64,000 nucleotides of DNA from Antilocapra americana (Eukaryota; Chordata; Mammalia; Artiodactyla; Antilocapridae), in the NCBI GenBank assembly GCA_007570785.1, contig ML662442.1, forward strand, positions 57,766,518 through 57,830,517, in the 5' to 3' direction. Positions 31,274-42,958 of this stretch are shown piece after piece; the stretch's first letter is position 1; the number at the start of each line of letters is the position of its first letter. The notes under the pieces were generated by a model that ran no database searches, was not told where the DNA came from, and saw only the letters and a list, made by a program, of their open reading frames with translations. A program made the position numbers and the translations under genes.

Positions 31274-31893
31274 AGTCATTGGTTTAGCAGAGAGGAAAAA
31301 ACTGAAATCTAAGCTTTCAAGAGGGCAGTAAGGGAGTCCATGATAAACTTCCGTGATAGCCTTAGAAATTGAAGATTCCAAAAAACATCAAAAGCAAGCA
31401 AAGAAGTAGGGCAGGGAACACAATTATCATGTAAATCGGTGTAAGAAAGATTTAGAATGCCTAATACTATCTCCGCCATCATTTCCCACCTCCCTGTGCA
31501 GTCAAAAATCACTCTTTCCCTATCCAGACAAAAGACTGTTGCTTACTTTCTGGAGAGGTTGAACCAGACAGATTCCAAGGGTAGAAACTGATTGAGCACT
31601 CAATGTGTTTAAACATCGAGGAGAAATTTTCATTACTGTCAGCAACTTTTTGGATGAATTACTGATAGGTCCTATCAAGAGAGGACCTGGAGACAGAAGC
31701 ATTTAGTAAAGGTAAGTAAACTTGACCTGCAAAGACAGCAGGCAAGGCAGACCCATAAGGACTCTCGCAAAATTTAAAACACAAGTTTTTAAAAGGGAAA
31801 AAAATCATAAAATTATCAAGCTACCAAGATTATATTAATCTGTTCATGATGGAAAAAAATAATTTTCTCACATCATTATCTCCTTTGTAAAGG
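31274..31893. other. Spacer between inverted-repeat arms, unclassified
   Basis: No transposase-like frame is seen; the longest frames are 60-70 codons. If the arms are terminal repeats, this and 30961-31061 would be the element's interior. Confidence 0.3.
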
Positions 31894-32001
31894 TCATGAC
31901 TCATCTTTAGGCATCCACATAGAAAACATCAAAGACAAAATTGTTTTGCTAGGGAGTCCAGGTTTACAAGAAATATTCAAGGTTTTATTATTTGAGGGAC
32001 C
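31894..32001 (-). repeat. Inverted-repeat arm 2
   Basis: From TCATGACTCATCTTTAGGCA to TTATTATTTGAGGGACC, the reverse complement of arm 1 with roughly four of five bases kept by eye. The similarity stops within a few bases beyond both outer ends. Confidence 0.8.
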
Positions 32002-32598
32002 AGAACCAGACAGACCTTGTTATTTTTGGATTTTCTCTAGATGAAAAGTTCTTAGTCTTATTGGAATCAAGGCAAAAATATCATTTTTTTAAGTCAACAG
32101 TACTTTGCAAACAAACAGAAACAAACAAAAGGGAGGCAATTATTAACTTCAGGGAAAAGAAACAATCATAAGTGCTAGCTTTTCCCTGCTCTCTCTCCAT
32201 CCTGTGTTTACGTAGCTGATCTCTGTAGACTGCATGACCCAAGCTTGGGTCCTTGATGTGAAGTGCCCTTTTTCCTTGGACAATCAAGCACCACCATCTG
32301 ACCTCTACCATTCTGAAATACCATCATCTCCACTGACATTATTTGTCCTCTGGCTTCTCACTGTGTTCAGCTAGTGAGGTGTCTCCAAATGCTATCAGTA
32401 TCTACATCAAGAAATCAGAGGGCAGAAGAGGTTGAAATATTGACCCTTATCCTACCCTCATTTCTGGGCTGTGGCATTTGGGCAGCAGCTTGAGACCAAG
32501 ATCTCGTAACCTCTCTATACCTGTGGCTCTTTATGGAGCCCATGCATGTATTGTGGTGGAATAAGTGGTAAGAAAGCTAAATCCTCATTTAATTTTAT
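32002..32598. other. Unclassified stretch
   Basis: Nothing recognised. The 76-codon minus-strand frame 32081-32311 has a hydrophobic C-terminal half but no other sign of being coding. Confidence 0.35.
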
Positions 32599-32716
32599 TT
32601 CAATTTTTGGCCATACCACATGACATGTGGGATTCTAGTTCCCTGACCAGGGATCAACCCCACAGCCCCTGCATTGAAAGCAGGAGTCTTAACCACTGGG
32701 CTGCCAAGAAAGTCCC
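32599..32716 (-). mobile_element. CHR-type tRNA SINE
   Basis: CAATTTTTGGCCATACCACA at the left, TTCCCTGACCAGGGATCAAC, AACCACTGGGCTGCCAAGAA and AGTCCC at the right. Confidence 0.88.
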
Positions 32717-32966
32717 TAAATCCTTATTTTTAATAGTAGGAAGTCTATAGATAAGCTCTAAAGCTGAAAAAAGTAATAACAGTATTATTTAGAAATACAT
32801 AAATACCAGAAAATTGCTAGCTTTTTTACACATTTTTGAAGGTTTTTTAAAGTTTTTATTTTTTTAGAAAAGACGATTAGGAGATGCAGAGAGATGGAAT
32901 TCAGTAATACTTTTAAAAGTATGTGCATGTGTTGTTTTTTTTTTAATAAAAATTGAGTTTTAAACA

Positions 32967-32978
32967 CCCCCCCCCCCC
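32967..32978. repeat. C12 homopolymer
   Basis: Twelve consecutive C after TTTTAAACA. A likely site of length variation or of base-calling error. Confidence 0.9.
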
Positions 32979-32980
32979 AG

Positions 32981-33507
32981 GTCACTGATGTTATCCCCTT
33001 TTTGATCCATAGAAGAAGGGAAAATGCCCAGGTATACTCTAGGGTCTATTCAGACTTAGAAACAGAGCTGCACTTGCAATGGCCCCCATTCAGGATCGTT
33101 GCCCAAGGCCTTGGCAACTGTTTTCAGCCAGCTGAATGCTTTAACTCAGTGTGGAATTCCAGTTGCCTCCAAATGTTTGTTCATCTTTGAGAGACCCCAG
33201 TATATATGAAACTAAATCCACAAGGCAATCTTTTTCCTCAAACATTAGGACTTTGTTACAAGAAGATATTAAACTACCACATCTGAACTTAATTTAGAGT
33301 GATCATCCCAACATTTTGAGAAAGGTAAATATTAATTTAACTTGATCTGGTAAGTTATTGAAGAAAAATTAACCTACAAACATAAAGCCACTGTAAGTTC
33401 TTTAAAGGCAGTGGGTCTTAAGCTGTTCTCTGGAGATTTAGCCAAAAACTTGAATCTAAAATGAAGTCTTACCTTCTTTGAACATAGGTTCAAATGTTAA
33501 CATATGT
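32981..33507. other. Unclassified stretch
   Basis: No repeat or gene recognised. 33070-33170 has balanced composition and could be tested for cross-species conservation. Confidence 0.3.
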
Positions 33508-33715
33508 CCTTGCTCAGTTGTGTCTGACTCTTTTGTGACTCCATGGACTGCAACCTGCCAGGCTCCTCTGTCCATGGGATTTTCCAGGCAAGAATACTGG
33601 AGTGTGTTGCCATTTGCTCCCCGAGGGGATCTTCCTGACCCAGGGATCGAACCTGCATCTCCTGTGTGTCTTGCATTGGCAGATGGATTCTTCATCACTG
33701 AACAACCTGGGAATC
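33508..33715 (-). mobile_element. Bov-tA SINE
   Basis: CCTTGCTCAGTTGTGTCTGA, GCCAGGCTCCTCTGTCCATG, GGGATCTTCCTGACCCAGGG, TTCTTCATCACTGAACAACC. Flanked by TCAAATGTTAACA on the left and TCAAATGCTAACA on the right, a 13-base target duplication with one change. The 176-codon plus-strand frame 33478-34008 is mostly this SINE read antisense. Confidence 0.95.
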
Positions 33716-35395
33716 CTCCTCAAATGCTAACACACTCAGAGAAAAGCGCATGTCAGCAAATTATCTTCATGATCCTCAGAAAAGCTCCATGTTGGAGACT
33801 ATCACACTCTTGTAGGGATACAGGGATAGGATGGGATACAGATAGGATAAGCAAACAAATTCTTGCACATCCTCTCTCTGTAAACATACTGCACTTACTT
33901 TTCTCCCCTAAATTCCATAGAGACACTGTTTGCTCCACTGCTGGAACAGATTGTTGTCTCTTGAGCCGAGCACCAGATGAAATTGCTAACATGCATTTTG
34001 GATTTTAAAAGTTAAGTATTTTCAGCAATAGAATCATGTTCAGTTTGGTGAGATTTTCACTCTATGCGAAGCCCTCAGGAATTGATCGGAGCTAGGGAAT
34101 GGCTTATTCACACATGTCAGCTCACATTCAAGGAGGGACATACACCACTACGTGGAATGGTGGGTGAACCCTCATTCAATAATCAAAAAATATGTCTCTC
34201 TTTCTCTTTTTTTTGCAGTTTGTAATTTGCACAATTAAATGCATACATAACACAAAATACGTGTAATTTGGAATTAGATGAGGAGTGATCAAAATAGGTA
34301 CAGTGAGAAAAAATTTTCACAGTACAAGAGTCCAGATGTTCAGGGATAGAATTTTCTTTGTCTGTGGCTGAAATTAAATTTAGCTCTCAAGATTCCATCT
34401 CCTCAGAGAGCAGAACACTTAGTTGTGCCAATTCTAAAGACTTGAGTCATTTTCACCTCAAAATGCAGTCTCTTAAGATTCTCTTCCTTTCCCTTTTCTT
34501 TCTCCTCTTCTTCCCAGAATAATCTATGTTCCAGGGGAATTCCATATCAGTCTGGCATCAAAGGAAGGACCTTGGTCCATGTGTCATCTCTGGCCTTTCT
34601 GAGATGGGACTTATTTTCACCAAGTCTTGAGCATCAGCCTCTGTTTCTGCTGCGATCATGGCCAAAGTCAGGCTGCAGTAATCTGTCCTCTTTGCCATTT
34701 TGGTGCTCCAGGACAGCCTGGGAACATGGTGGTCTCTCTGACAGCAGCTGTCAATGGCATTGCAAATCCTTTGCCATGTCTCTCATCCCATCCCTTTGCT
34801 CCTTGGCTGGACTGTTTTCCTATGACTTCTCTGGGTCCTCTTGTCGTGCATCATGGTGACTCTGATGGACACATCCACCCTCATTTATGAATCTCTTTCA
34901 GGATCCCATGAAGACATGAAAAATAATCATCAGATCTGCCCCAGCCCCATGGACTGAGGGAAACAGATAGGGAGAGGATAAACAGACCAACTCTTTGACA
35001 TCCTCTCCCCCTAAACATACTGCACTTCCTTTTCTTTGCTATTATGACCCACACATCAGTCCAGGGCATGTTTCCCAGAGCTCCAGATGGATTGAGGAAT
35101 CCCTCTGAGATTTCCATCCACATCCAACCGGACTTTTTATTTCGAGAGAAAAAGTGTAAAGGCAAAACTCCATTCTAATATCTCAGCTCTAGTATCCTCT
35201 TTCAATGTTCTGAGCTCCCCCACCTAGTCCAGAAAGGGGTCTTATATTCTCACTGACTGGTCTCTGATGTCATTATGCTTCCTGTACTCTGTGTTAATGA
35301 TATGCCCTAAATAAAAATGGGATTTCTTCCCCCAAACTGCGAATCTTGCAAACCAAAAGCTCTTTAGTTCTCAGGCTATCATCTGCTATAGACTT
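33716..35395. other. Unclassified stretch holding a diverged direct duplication
   Basis: 33835-33905 and 34964-35035 share ACAGATAGG, CATCCTCTC and TAAACATACTGCACTT in the same order and orientation, 1.13 kb apart. The translated minus strands share KCSMF and GLF/CLLILS-type words for the same reason. They may be two copies of an old LTR or of another repeat. No gene is supported; the 34572-34890 frames overlap one another in two phases. Confidence 0.4.
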
Positions 35396-35399
35396 TTCA

Positions 35400-36700
35400 T
35401 TAAATTTGAAGAGTTTACAGAGATTTCATCAAGTATTCCTTCTGCTCCTTTTTCTTGCCTCTCTTTCCATTACAAATATGTATACTCAGTGGTGTCCCAC
35501 AGGACTCTGAGGCTCTCATCATTTTTCTTCATTCTTTTGTTTCTTTCTCTTCCTCAAACTGGATAATTTCAATTGAAGTATCTTCAAGTTTGCTAATTTT
35601 TTCCTTCTACTTGCTCAAATTTGCCATTGAGTCCCTCTAGTGAATTTTTCATTTCAGTTATACTTTTAAAATCCAGAACTTCTATTTCATTCTTTACAAT
35701 TTCTGTCTCTTAATTGCTATTGATTTTTCCCCTATCTATGGGTAATACTTTCTTTTTTCTTTGAAAGTCTATAATTTTTGCTGAAAACTAGACATTTAAA
35801 ATAATATGATAGCTCTGGAAACCAAATGCTGTCCCTTGCTCAGGGTTTCCTGCTGTTTACTTACTGACTTTTCTGAAAAAATTTCTAAAGTCTATATTAT
35901 CTTCATGCTTGGCTGGTGAAGTCTCCACTTAGTTGCTCAGTGGTCAGCTAATGATTGGACATCTGAAAATTTAAATAACTGGAACTAAGAAGTTTTCCCA
36001 GCTTTGCTAATGGTCTCTGTGTCTGTTAGGGCATATCTTCAGTATTTAGCCAGGAAGCTGACAATTTTGCCTTAGCCTTCACTTTCTGTAGAGCCTCAAA
36101 TCAGTCAGTGGTGAGAGCTTAAGACTTTCTCAGGTCTTTCCTGAACATGTACACAGGTCTAGGCATGCACAGAGCCTACTCATACACATGGCCTTCCAAA
36201 TTCCCAGGACTGTGTCAGAGTTTCTCAAAGTTCCTGTCACCATCTCACACCTCAGTTTTTCCTTTAAAGCTTTTCAGTTATCCGCTGCCGCAGGCAGCCA
36301 CAAAGTTAAACAATTGCTCTGAATTTTTTCAACAAATATCTCATTCCAGGGGAAAGGACTCTTTGCAGAGACAGTGAACAAGTTCCAAGTTAAAGCTAAA
36401 TAAAGATAGTCTTGAAATGAGTCTTCCATTATACAGGAACCATTATAATATAACACAGAAACTATTATGAAGAAACCGTTATACAGGTCAAATAATGACA
36501 GTTTTCTGGGAATGAGGCTTTAAAGGAGTTGCAACCCCATTCTGCCTTCTCCAGTGGCTACTACACAGCTGCTTTTCCTGTTGATTGTGGGCCCTTTATT
36601 TTCTGGCTACCATGGAGATGGACAGTGGGATATGTTAAAATACCACAAAGCTTGCTATTCTTGTTGAGAGTCAGCTGTTTTCTTTAACAAATGTTCCCTG
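35400..36700 (-). mobile_element. Ancient L1, 5' UTR and start of ORF1
   Basis: Read on the minus strand, the part near 35540-35660 gives CTGAAATGAAAAATTCACTA, then a stretch like the coiled-coil start of L1 ORF1 (AACTTGAAGATACTTCAATT). The remainder to about 36700 matches the long 5' UTR of old mammalian L1 (in plus reading: GAAAACTAGACATTTAAAAT, GGTCAGCTAATGATTGGACA). Broken by stops; the coding potential is gone. Confidence 0.6.
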
Positions 36701-36884
36701 GAAGGCTGTAAGCCTTTGATTAATTTCTAGAGTTCTCCCAGAAATTGATTCTACCTTTTGCTAGTTTTCTTGCTGCTTTCATGTAATTTTTGCAGGTCCT
36801 GACTCTGCCATTTTTGTTTATGTCATCCTATTACATATTTTTTAAGTATTTTAAAATGTAAAGCTAAGCATGATGATTTTGCTT

Positions 36885-37080
36885 TCCACTGTGATGATGA
36901 TAATATTTGCATGTATTTTCTCAGTCAATCCTCAAGATAATCCTTTTAGATGGGTACTATCATTACCCCAGTTCACAAACAAAAAAAATCTAGTATAGTG
37001 TTTAAATAATTTGCCTAAAATCAACAAGAACCAAGTATTAGGAACTGGATTTAAACTCACGCTATTTGGCTCTAGAATCA
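36885..37080 (-). mobile_element. MIR fragment
   Basis: TTTCTCAGTCAATCCTCAAG, GATGGGTACTATCATTACCC, TAATTTGCCTAAAATC, GGAACTGGATTTAAACTCAC, GGCTCTAGAATC: a long minus-strand MIR. Confidence 0.75.
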
Positions 37081-37454
37081 AGGGCCATGAGGCATTGTGA
37101 AAAAACTAAGAATTACTAGAATTAACAGTATGTCATTTAGTATTTTATAAATATTAACCCATGACATAGACTTTTCTTTTATTGAACTCTAGATTACTGT
37201 AGGAGTAAGAAGCATTCATATCAGATATTTCTTGTCAAGTAATTTTAATATTTTTGATAAAGGAAAACTATTAAATATATAACTAAGGAGTCTGAATTTC
37301 AGGCTTATTAGAATTTTCATGTAAGAAATTTAACAAATCAAAAACTAAATCATTTATCAGACATAATTTTTTTATTGTTCAAGAAGATATTGCCAGTATA
37401 TTTTTGAGATCCATTCCTCCATCCTGGTGCTAAAATCTTTTCTGAGGTATTGGT
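37081..37454. other. Unclassified A/T-rich stretch
   Basis: No gene or named repeat. Confidence 0.35.
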
Positions 37455-37855
37455 TTAGTTTCAGTTCAGTTCAGTCGCTTAGTCATGTCCAACTCTTTGC
37501 AACCCCATGGACTACAACACACAAGGCCTCCCTGTCCATCATCAACTCCCAGAGTTTACCCAAACTCATGTCCATTGAGTTGGTGATGCCATCCAACTGT
37601 CTCATCCTCTGTTGCCCCCTTTACCTCCCACCTTCAATATTTCCTAGCATCAGGATCTTTTCAAATGAGTCAGTTCTTCACATCAGGTGGCCAAAGTATT
37701 GGCATTTCAGCTTCAGCATCAGTCCTTCCAATGAATAGTCAGGACTGATTTCCTTTCGGATGGACTGGTTGGATCTCCTTGCTGTCCAAGGGACTCTAAA
37801 GAGTCTTTTCCAGGACCAGAGTTCAAAAGCATCAATTCTTTGGTGCTCAAGAAGA
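37455..37855 (-). mobile_element. BovB 3' end
   Basis: Minus-strand BovB: TTCAGTTCAGTTCAGTCGCT (the 3' terminus) at the left, through GGTGGCCAAAGTATTGGCAT to AAAGCATCAATTCTTTGGTG at the right, where the match stops. Only the end of ORF2 and the 3' UTR remain. TTGGTTTAG occurs on both sides (about 37450-37458 and 37892-37900), perhaps a target duplication with some extra DNA at the 5' junction. Confidence 0.93.
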
Positions 37856-37904
37856 CTATATTTAACTTTAACTTGGAACTTGTTCACTGCCTTGGTTTAG
37901 CTTG

Positions 37905-38265
37905 CTAAATTTCAATTCAACAAAAATTTCAGAGTGTTTACTTTGTGCCAATTACTGGGCATACAATGGTGAATAAAGCAGGTTCTGTTATCAAGAGGTT
38001 CGCAGAAGAGTGGAAAAGTCAAGGAATAATGACACGTGTGCTTAGTATTATAAAAGGGGAAGCACAGATATTATGGGATAATATGATGAGAGACTAGAAA
38101 AGGCATCCTTGAGGATATGACATTTAAAAGGAGACCTACAGGACAGAGTGCAGTGATGGGAAGTCTTGGCAGAGGAAACAGACATGTGAAGGCTAGAGGC
38201 TGAGAAAGAATGTGGTTTATTCAAGAACTGAGAACTTATCATGGCCAGAAAACAGAAACTACAGG
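37905..38265 (-). mobile_element. L2 fragment
   Basis: TTCAATTCAACAAAAATTTC, TTGTGCCAATTACTGGGCAT, ATGGTGAATAAAGCAGGTTC, then GATATGACATTTAAAAGGAG and GGCAGAGGAAACAGACATGT follow the reverse of the L2 3' region for over 300 bases. Confidence 0.65.
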
Positions 38266-38620
38266 GAGACGCAGTCATGGAAATAAAAGGACTTGGCTGA
38301 AGGATCTTGTTTGTTCAAAAGTATTTGTTTAGATGAGTTAAAAGTCCCCCAAAGAGAAACACACTATCTTCATACATAAATATTCCTTTAGCACATCATA
38401 AAGAAGTTGCCCAATGGCAGCATACATGATAGGGTTCTACTCTCTTGTTGATAGTTTTAAATGAAGAATTGCCTGTGTTCTGCAATAGAGCTAAAATCTA
38501 CCCGAAAAGAGGAACAGAAGGTTCATGAGCAAATTGGTAAAAGCAAGCCAAAATATAAAACTTGAAAGAGAGACAGACAGAATGAAAAACAAATCTTACC
38601 TAAAGAAAACAATACCAGTG
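38266..38620. other. Unclassified stretch
   Basis: No gene or named repeat recognised. Confidence 0.35.
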
Positions 38621-38624
38621 AAGT

Positions 38625-38935
38625 TATTCCAAAGTCTTCTCTAATTCAGACTGTCTTCTCTGCTCAGGTATTTTACAAAACATCAATTCCTATCACCGTG
38701 ACAACTTTTTCAAGTACTACATTTCCTTCTTTCATATGAGGAAACTAGGGTTCAGAACCATATATGACTTCACTCACTTAGTGAGAACTTATTGAGTGCC
38801 TACTATAGGCTGGCTTGTCAGTGAACCCGGGCTAGTGGGAACTTTTATTCTAGCAGGAACTTGTTCAAATTCATACAGCTGGTAAACCTCAGCTAGAAAG
38901 ACTAGACTCTCCTGTTGCACCACACTGAACAGGAA
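38625..38935 (-). mobile_element. MIR/L2-like fragment
   Basis: TTTCATATGAGGAAACTAGG, TTATTGAGTGCCTACTATAG, TTCAAATTCATACAGCTGGT are typical MIR/L2 words, but the order suggests two overlapping old fragments. Confidence 0.4.
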
Positions 38936-39231
38936 AGGGCTACTGTTTTCTTAGAAAGTGATCCAGAAGGCCCTAAATGATTCACTAACAATAAATTGTA
39001 CTATAATATCAGTTCAATTAAGCTCTCCATTATCTGCTGGCAATTGCAACCAGTATCTTGATTTCTAGCTGTAGGCAAAGATACCTAATGGGAGGCCAGT
39101 TGAACCCCTTTATCAGACATTTAGAACCATTGAGATCCCTGAGGACACTGAGGAGCATGGACAGATTCCCACTGGGATGTCACTTGCTTCTTCTTGGTTC
39201 CACCTCCCATTCTCCTTCTTCAGTCTCTCTT

Positions 39232-39438
39232 GAAGTGAAGTTGCTCAGTCGTGTCCGATTCTTTGTGACCCTGTGGACTGTAGCCCACCAGGCTCCTCTG
39301 TCCATGGGATTTTCCAGGCAAGAGTACTAGAGTGGGTTGCCATTTCCTTCTCCAGGGGATCTTCCTGACCATGGGATCGAACTGTGGTCTCCCACATTGC
39401 AGGCAGACACTTTACCGTCTGAGCCACCAGGGAAGCCT
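39232..39438 (-). mobile_element. Bov-tA SINE
   Basis: GAAGTGAAGTTGCTCAGTCG at the left, TTTTCCAGGCAAGAGTACTA, TTTACCGTCTGAGCCACCAG and GGAAGCC at the right. Close to consensus, so relatively young. Confidence 0.96.
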
Positions 39439-39601
39439 CTTAGTTCCTTGTGTATTCTGAGCTCTCAGGAAAAAGACCTCAAAACCCAGGTCCTTTCTGT
39501 CTTTTAAGGACATTTAAGATCCCCTGGGGTCCTGCTCCTCATTCTGATGTGTTCATTTTGGTGTCCTGGTTCCAGGCCCTTGACTCCAGTCTCAAAAGGA
39601 A

Positions 39602-39840
39602 AAGGCAAGACTTCCCTGGTGGTCAGTACTTAACAATTCAGCTGCCAATGCAGGTGACATGGGTTTCACGCCTGGTCCAGGAAGATCCCACATGCCTCAG
39701 GGCAACTAAGCCCTCGTGCCACAACTACTGAGCTCATGCTTCAGAGCCCGGGAGCCACAACTAGAGAAAGCCCACATGCAGAAATGAAGACCCAGCACAG
39801 CGAAAGCTAATAAAATAAATAAAACAAATAAATAAAATGT
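39602..39840 (+). mobile_element. CHR-type tRNA SINE, long form
   Basis: GACTTCCCTGGTGGTCAGTA, then the long CHR body GGGCAACTAAGCCCTCGTGC, CACAACTACTGAGCTCATGC, GAAGACCCAGCACAGCGAAA, and an (AAATAA)n tail. Confidence 0.92.
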
Positions 39841-40340
39841 TTTTAAAAGTAAAAGGCAAAGCTATTTATCTTCCCTAGTTTTTAAGAGTTCCTCTCACTT
39901 CCCTCTGCTCCCATCCCAACACTCTGAATGAAGAGCAATGTTATCCCACGTCATGTGTCTGGAGAGATTCTCACAGACCCACTCTTCTAGCATCACCTTT
40001 CTTTTTAAAGCAACAATTCTCTGAGTGAGTAAAGGAGGAAGGCATAGGAAAGAGAAAGAAAAGTAAGTTTGTCCTCAGTTCTTCCCTCTGAAATACTTTC
40101 CAGGAATGTAGGTGGGTAGGGAAGAGGTGACTAGAGAAGGAGGGAATGTATTTTTGTTACTGTTGGTTTGTACTTTTCCTATATTCTCAAAAATACAGTC
40201 TCAACACAACACACTTGATACTGATGACTTTACCCATGAGACTTTTCTGTCCAGATTTAACAAGTTGAAATTCTTTTAGATTTCTCTTCTAGATCCTCAC
40301 TTTTAGACCCTCTGAAATCTAAGACCATCTCTATATTTGT
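39841..40340. other. Unclassified stretch
   Basis: No gene or repeat recognised. Confidence 0.35.
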
Positions 40341-40351
40341 ATTACTAAGTT

Positions 40352-40570
40352 GAAAAAAGTGGAAATGTTAGTCACTCAGTCCTGTCTGACTCTTTGTGAG
40401 CCAATGGACTGTAGCCCCCTAGACTCTCTGCCCATGGAATTCTCCAGGCAAGAATACTGGAGGGAGTTGCCATTTCCTTCTCCAGAGGATCTTCCCAACC
40501 TAGGGATCAAACCCTGGTCTCCCGCATTGCAGGCAGATTCTTTACCATGTGAGACATCAGGTTAGACCAA
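40352..40570 (-). mobile_element. Bov-tA SINE with target duplication
   Basis: Left: GAAATGTTAGTCACTCAGTC; middle: TTCTCCAGGCAAGAATACTG; right: CAGATTCTTTACCATGTGAG. Bounded by ATTACTAAGTT at 40341-40351 and 40571-40581, a perfect 11-base target duplication. Confidence 0.96.
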
Positions 40571-40581
40571 ATTACTAAGTT

Positions 40582-41224
40582 ATTATTAGTTAAATTTTCA
40601 AATAAATATTAGCAGGCTACTTAGCCAAGTAGGAAGTTTTTTCCTAAGGAGATGCTTTTCTGAAAACACAAGTATATTCATGCAGTGTCAAGCAATCCTG
40701 GAGAAGTACAGACCCTGTCTGCCCTGTGATGTGTGTCTTGTCTTAATATCAGCTCACATGGCATCCTTGGTGTCCTTCTGTGACCCTCTCAACAAGGAGA
40801 TGCATATCTAGTGAAATTCATCCAGCCTGCAGTCTTATATAAACAAATACAACTGGAGCAGATGAGAGATTAATGACCCAAACTAAGAGAACATTAGTAC
40901 AGCACGCAACCCTCAAGATTTAACTGCTCATGAGCTAATGCACTGACTTACTGGGATCATCAAGAGAAGACACATCACTTGCTTTCTCTCTTGGTAGATA
41001 TTGGGGGAAATGTGAACACTTTCAGCATCTTCACTGCAACTTTGTCATCAAAGCAGTTTACAGTTATAGAGCCTCCACGTTCCATGTCATTTTGAAGAAT
41101 TGTTTCACTTTCAGAGATTAAAGTTTATCGTGAAGTTCTGTGGATTCTTCCCACACCTACTCTCGTTTCTTCATTAATCCTGCCCCTTCTCTCTCTAGAT
41201 GTAGTCATATCTTGCGTGGACTTC
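40582..41224. other. Unclassified stretch
   Basis: No gene or named repeat. Confidence 0.35.
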
Positions 41225-41815
41225 TTCAGTAGCCTCTGAATTGATCTTCCCACTTTCACCTCTCCAATCTGTTCTCCACACAGTACTCAGAGCTACAACA
41301 TCATTTCCCCTAACTCTCTCTAATGGCTTCCCTTGAATGAGAAGATAAGATCTGAGATCCCCAGCATGGGCTCTGAAGCCCCTCCCTACTTCTCCAGCCC
41401 CTGCTTTGCTCTCTAAATCCCGACAATATTCTGGCCTTGACTTCTCTTGAAACTCCAAGTTCTTTCCTGCGTCAGAGATTTTGCACACATTATTTTCTTG
41501 GCCTAGAATACTCTTTCCTCATGCTTTGTTTGATTAACTCCTGTTCATCCATGACATCTCAGTTTCAGTATCAGTTCCTCAAGAGGCCTCTCCACTCATT
41601 CCACCTATCAGAGCTTTCTATCATCTCTCATGGCATTCACTCTCCAAATTTATACCTTAACTTGCGTGTTAATTTGTTCCATGTCTATCTACTTCACTAT
41701 AATCAATCTCCAGGGAGACATGGATATTGATGCCTTGGATCCCACTGTTCCCAGAGCTCAGAGTGGTATCTAGTACAATGTGACGTGCTCAACAAATAAT
41801 TAGTTAATGAATGAG
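41225..41815 (+). mobile_element. L2, long 3' segment
   Basis: About 590 bases of L2 in order: AATGGCTTCCCTTGAATGAG, CTGAAGCCCCTCCCTACTTC, AAGTTCTTTCCTGCGTCAGA, TTGCACACATTATTTTCTTG, GACATCTCAGTTTCAGTATC, and the end GTGCTCAACAAATAATTAGT. The 97-codon frames on both strands belong to it. Confidence 0.75.
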
Positions 41816-41992
41816 CAGATGAATATTCGTGAAAGGAAGGGAATCATAAACCCCCCAAACATGTCTTGCAGAAGAAGCCTTCCTATAGATAATACGAGAC
41901 TTACAGAAAACCCAATGGACCTCTTCCTAGCGGCATGTCATTCCACAGTTAGTGAAATTTGGGGGGGACAGGGCACACTACCCCTCCCTCCG

Positions 41993-42202
41993 CTGTACTT
42001 AGTCGCTCAGTCATGTCTGACTCTCTTTGTGACCCTATAGACTGTAGCCCACCAGGCTCCACTGTCCATGGGGATTCTCCAGGCAAGAATACTAGAGTGG
42101 GCTGCCATGACCTCCTCCAGGGAATCTTCCTAATCCAGGGATCAAACCCAGGTTTCCCGTATTGAGGGGATTTTTTTCCCACTTGAGCCACCAGGGAAGC
42201 CC
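41993..42202 (-). mobile_element. Bov-tA SINE
   Basis: TTAGTCGCTCAGTCATGTCT, GGGATTCTCCAGGCAAGAAT, ATCCAGGGATCAAACCCAGG, head ending TTGAGCCACCAGGGAAGCCC. A short T run (GATTTTTTTCCC) replaces part of the head. Confidence 0.95.
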
Positions 42203-42436
42203 CTACTGCTCCCAATCCATTAATTCTACAGATACCCTTGACTGATTCTGCCTCCATTACTCCTACTCCCTACCTCCACCCCCACCCCCGACAACTTGCT
42301 CTGAGAAGTGAGTGGAGAGATCTTTTTAAAGACTCTGGCCCTTCATATGGTCAGCTAAGACCCTCAGGGTCTTCTCTTTTCAGATCCTGTGCCTGTGAGC
42401 CACACAGGCCTACTCTTGCTTCCTTTTTTTTTTTTT
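42203..42436. other. Short unclassified stretch
   Basis: C-rich patch at 42258-42292 (CCACCCCCACCCCCGAC); otherwise not recognised. Confidence 0.35.
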
Positions 42437-42515
42437 CTTTTAACATCTGATTTTTTTTGTTTGCTTTTTTAATTTTCATTTTATATTAGAGTATAGCTGG
42501 TTTACAATCTTGCTT
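42437..42515 (-). mobile_element. L1 3'-end scrap
   Basis: TTTTCATTTTATATTAGAGT and ATAGCTGGTTTACAATCTTG are the last bases of a ruminant L1 on the minus strand, preceded by T runs that represent its A tail. Confidence 0.65.
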
Positions 42516-42838
42516 CTTGCAGTTACTGCAAACAAGCCCCAGCCTACCACCTCTATTCATCAGACATGCTTGGACCCAGGCTCTGGCCCTTCACTTATCT
42601 TTCCCTTTCCACTCCATCCTAGTGTTCAGCTCGCTTCTGAAACTCAGCTTGGTTTCCCAGTTCTGGCCCCACTGAAGGAGCAGCCCAGTTTGGCTTTCTT
42701 CCCTCCTAAGGGCAAAGCTTACATTCACCCTTAAAATCTCTCCTTTGCTGTTTGGAGAAAATTTCAGCCTGGCACTAAGCCTCTGGCCAGTGCTCAGGCC
42801 AGACTTAGGCAAGTTTCCCCACAAGACAGTAGGTCATG
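42516..42838. other. Unclassified stretch
   Basis: Two overlapping 74-77 codon frames on opposite strands; no gene supported. Confidence 0.35.
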
Positions 42839-42958
42839 GGAATTCCCTGGTGGTCCAGTGGTTTAGACTGTGAGCCTCCCCTGCAGGTGGGATGGGTCAG
42901 TTGGGGAACTAAGGTCCCACATGCCAGCAGTGTGGACAAAAAAAAAAAAAAAAAAAAA
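42839..42958 (+). mobile_element. CHR-type tRNA SINE
   Basis: GGGAATTCCCTGGTGGTCCA, AGTTGGGGAACTAAGGTCCC, then a run of about 20 A. Confidence 0.88.

Noticed and set aside
33478..34008. 176-codon plus-strand open frame, the longest outside BovB
   Set aside because: Its first half is a Bov-tA SINE read antisense, and the second half has no domain; the frame crosses the SINE boundary.
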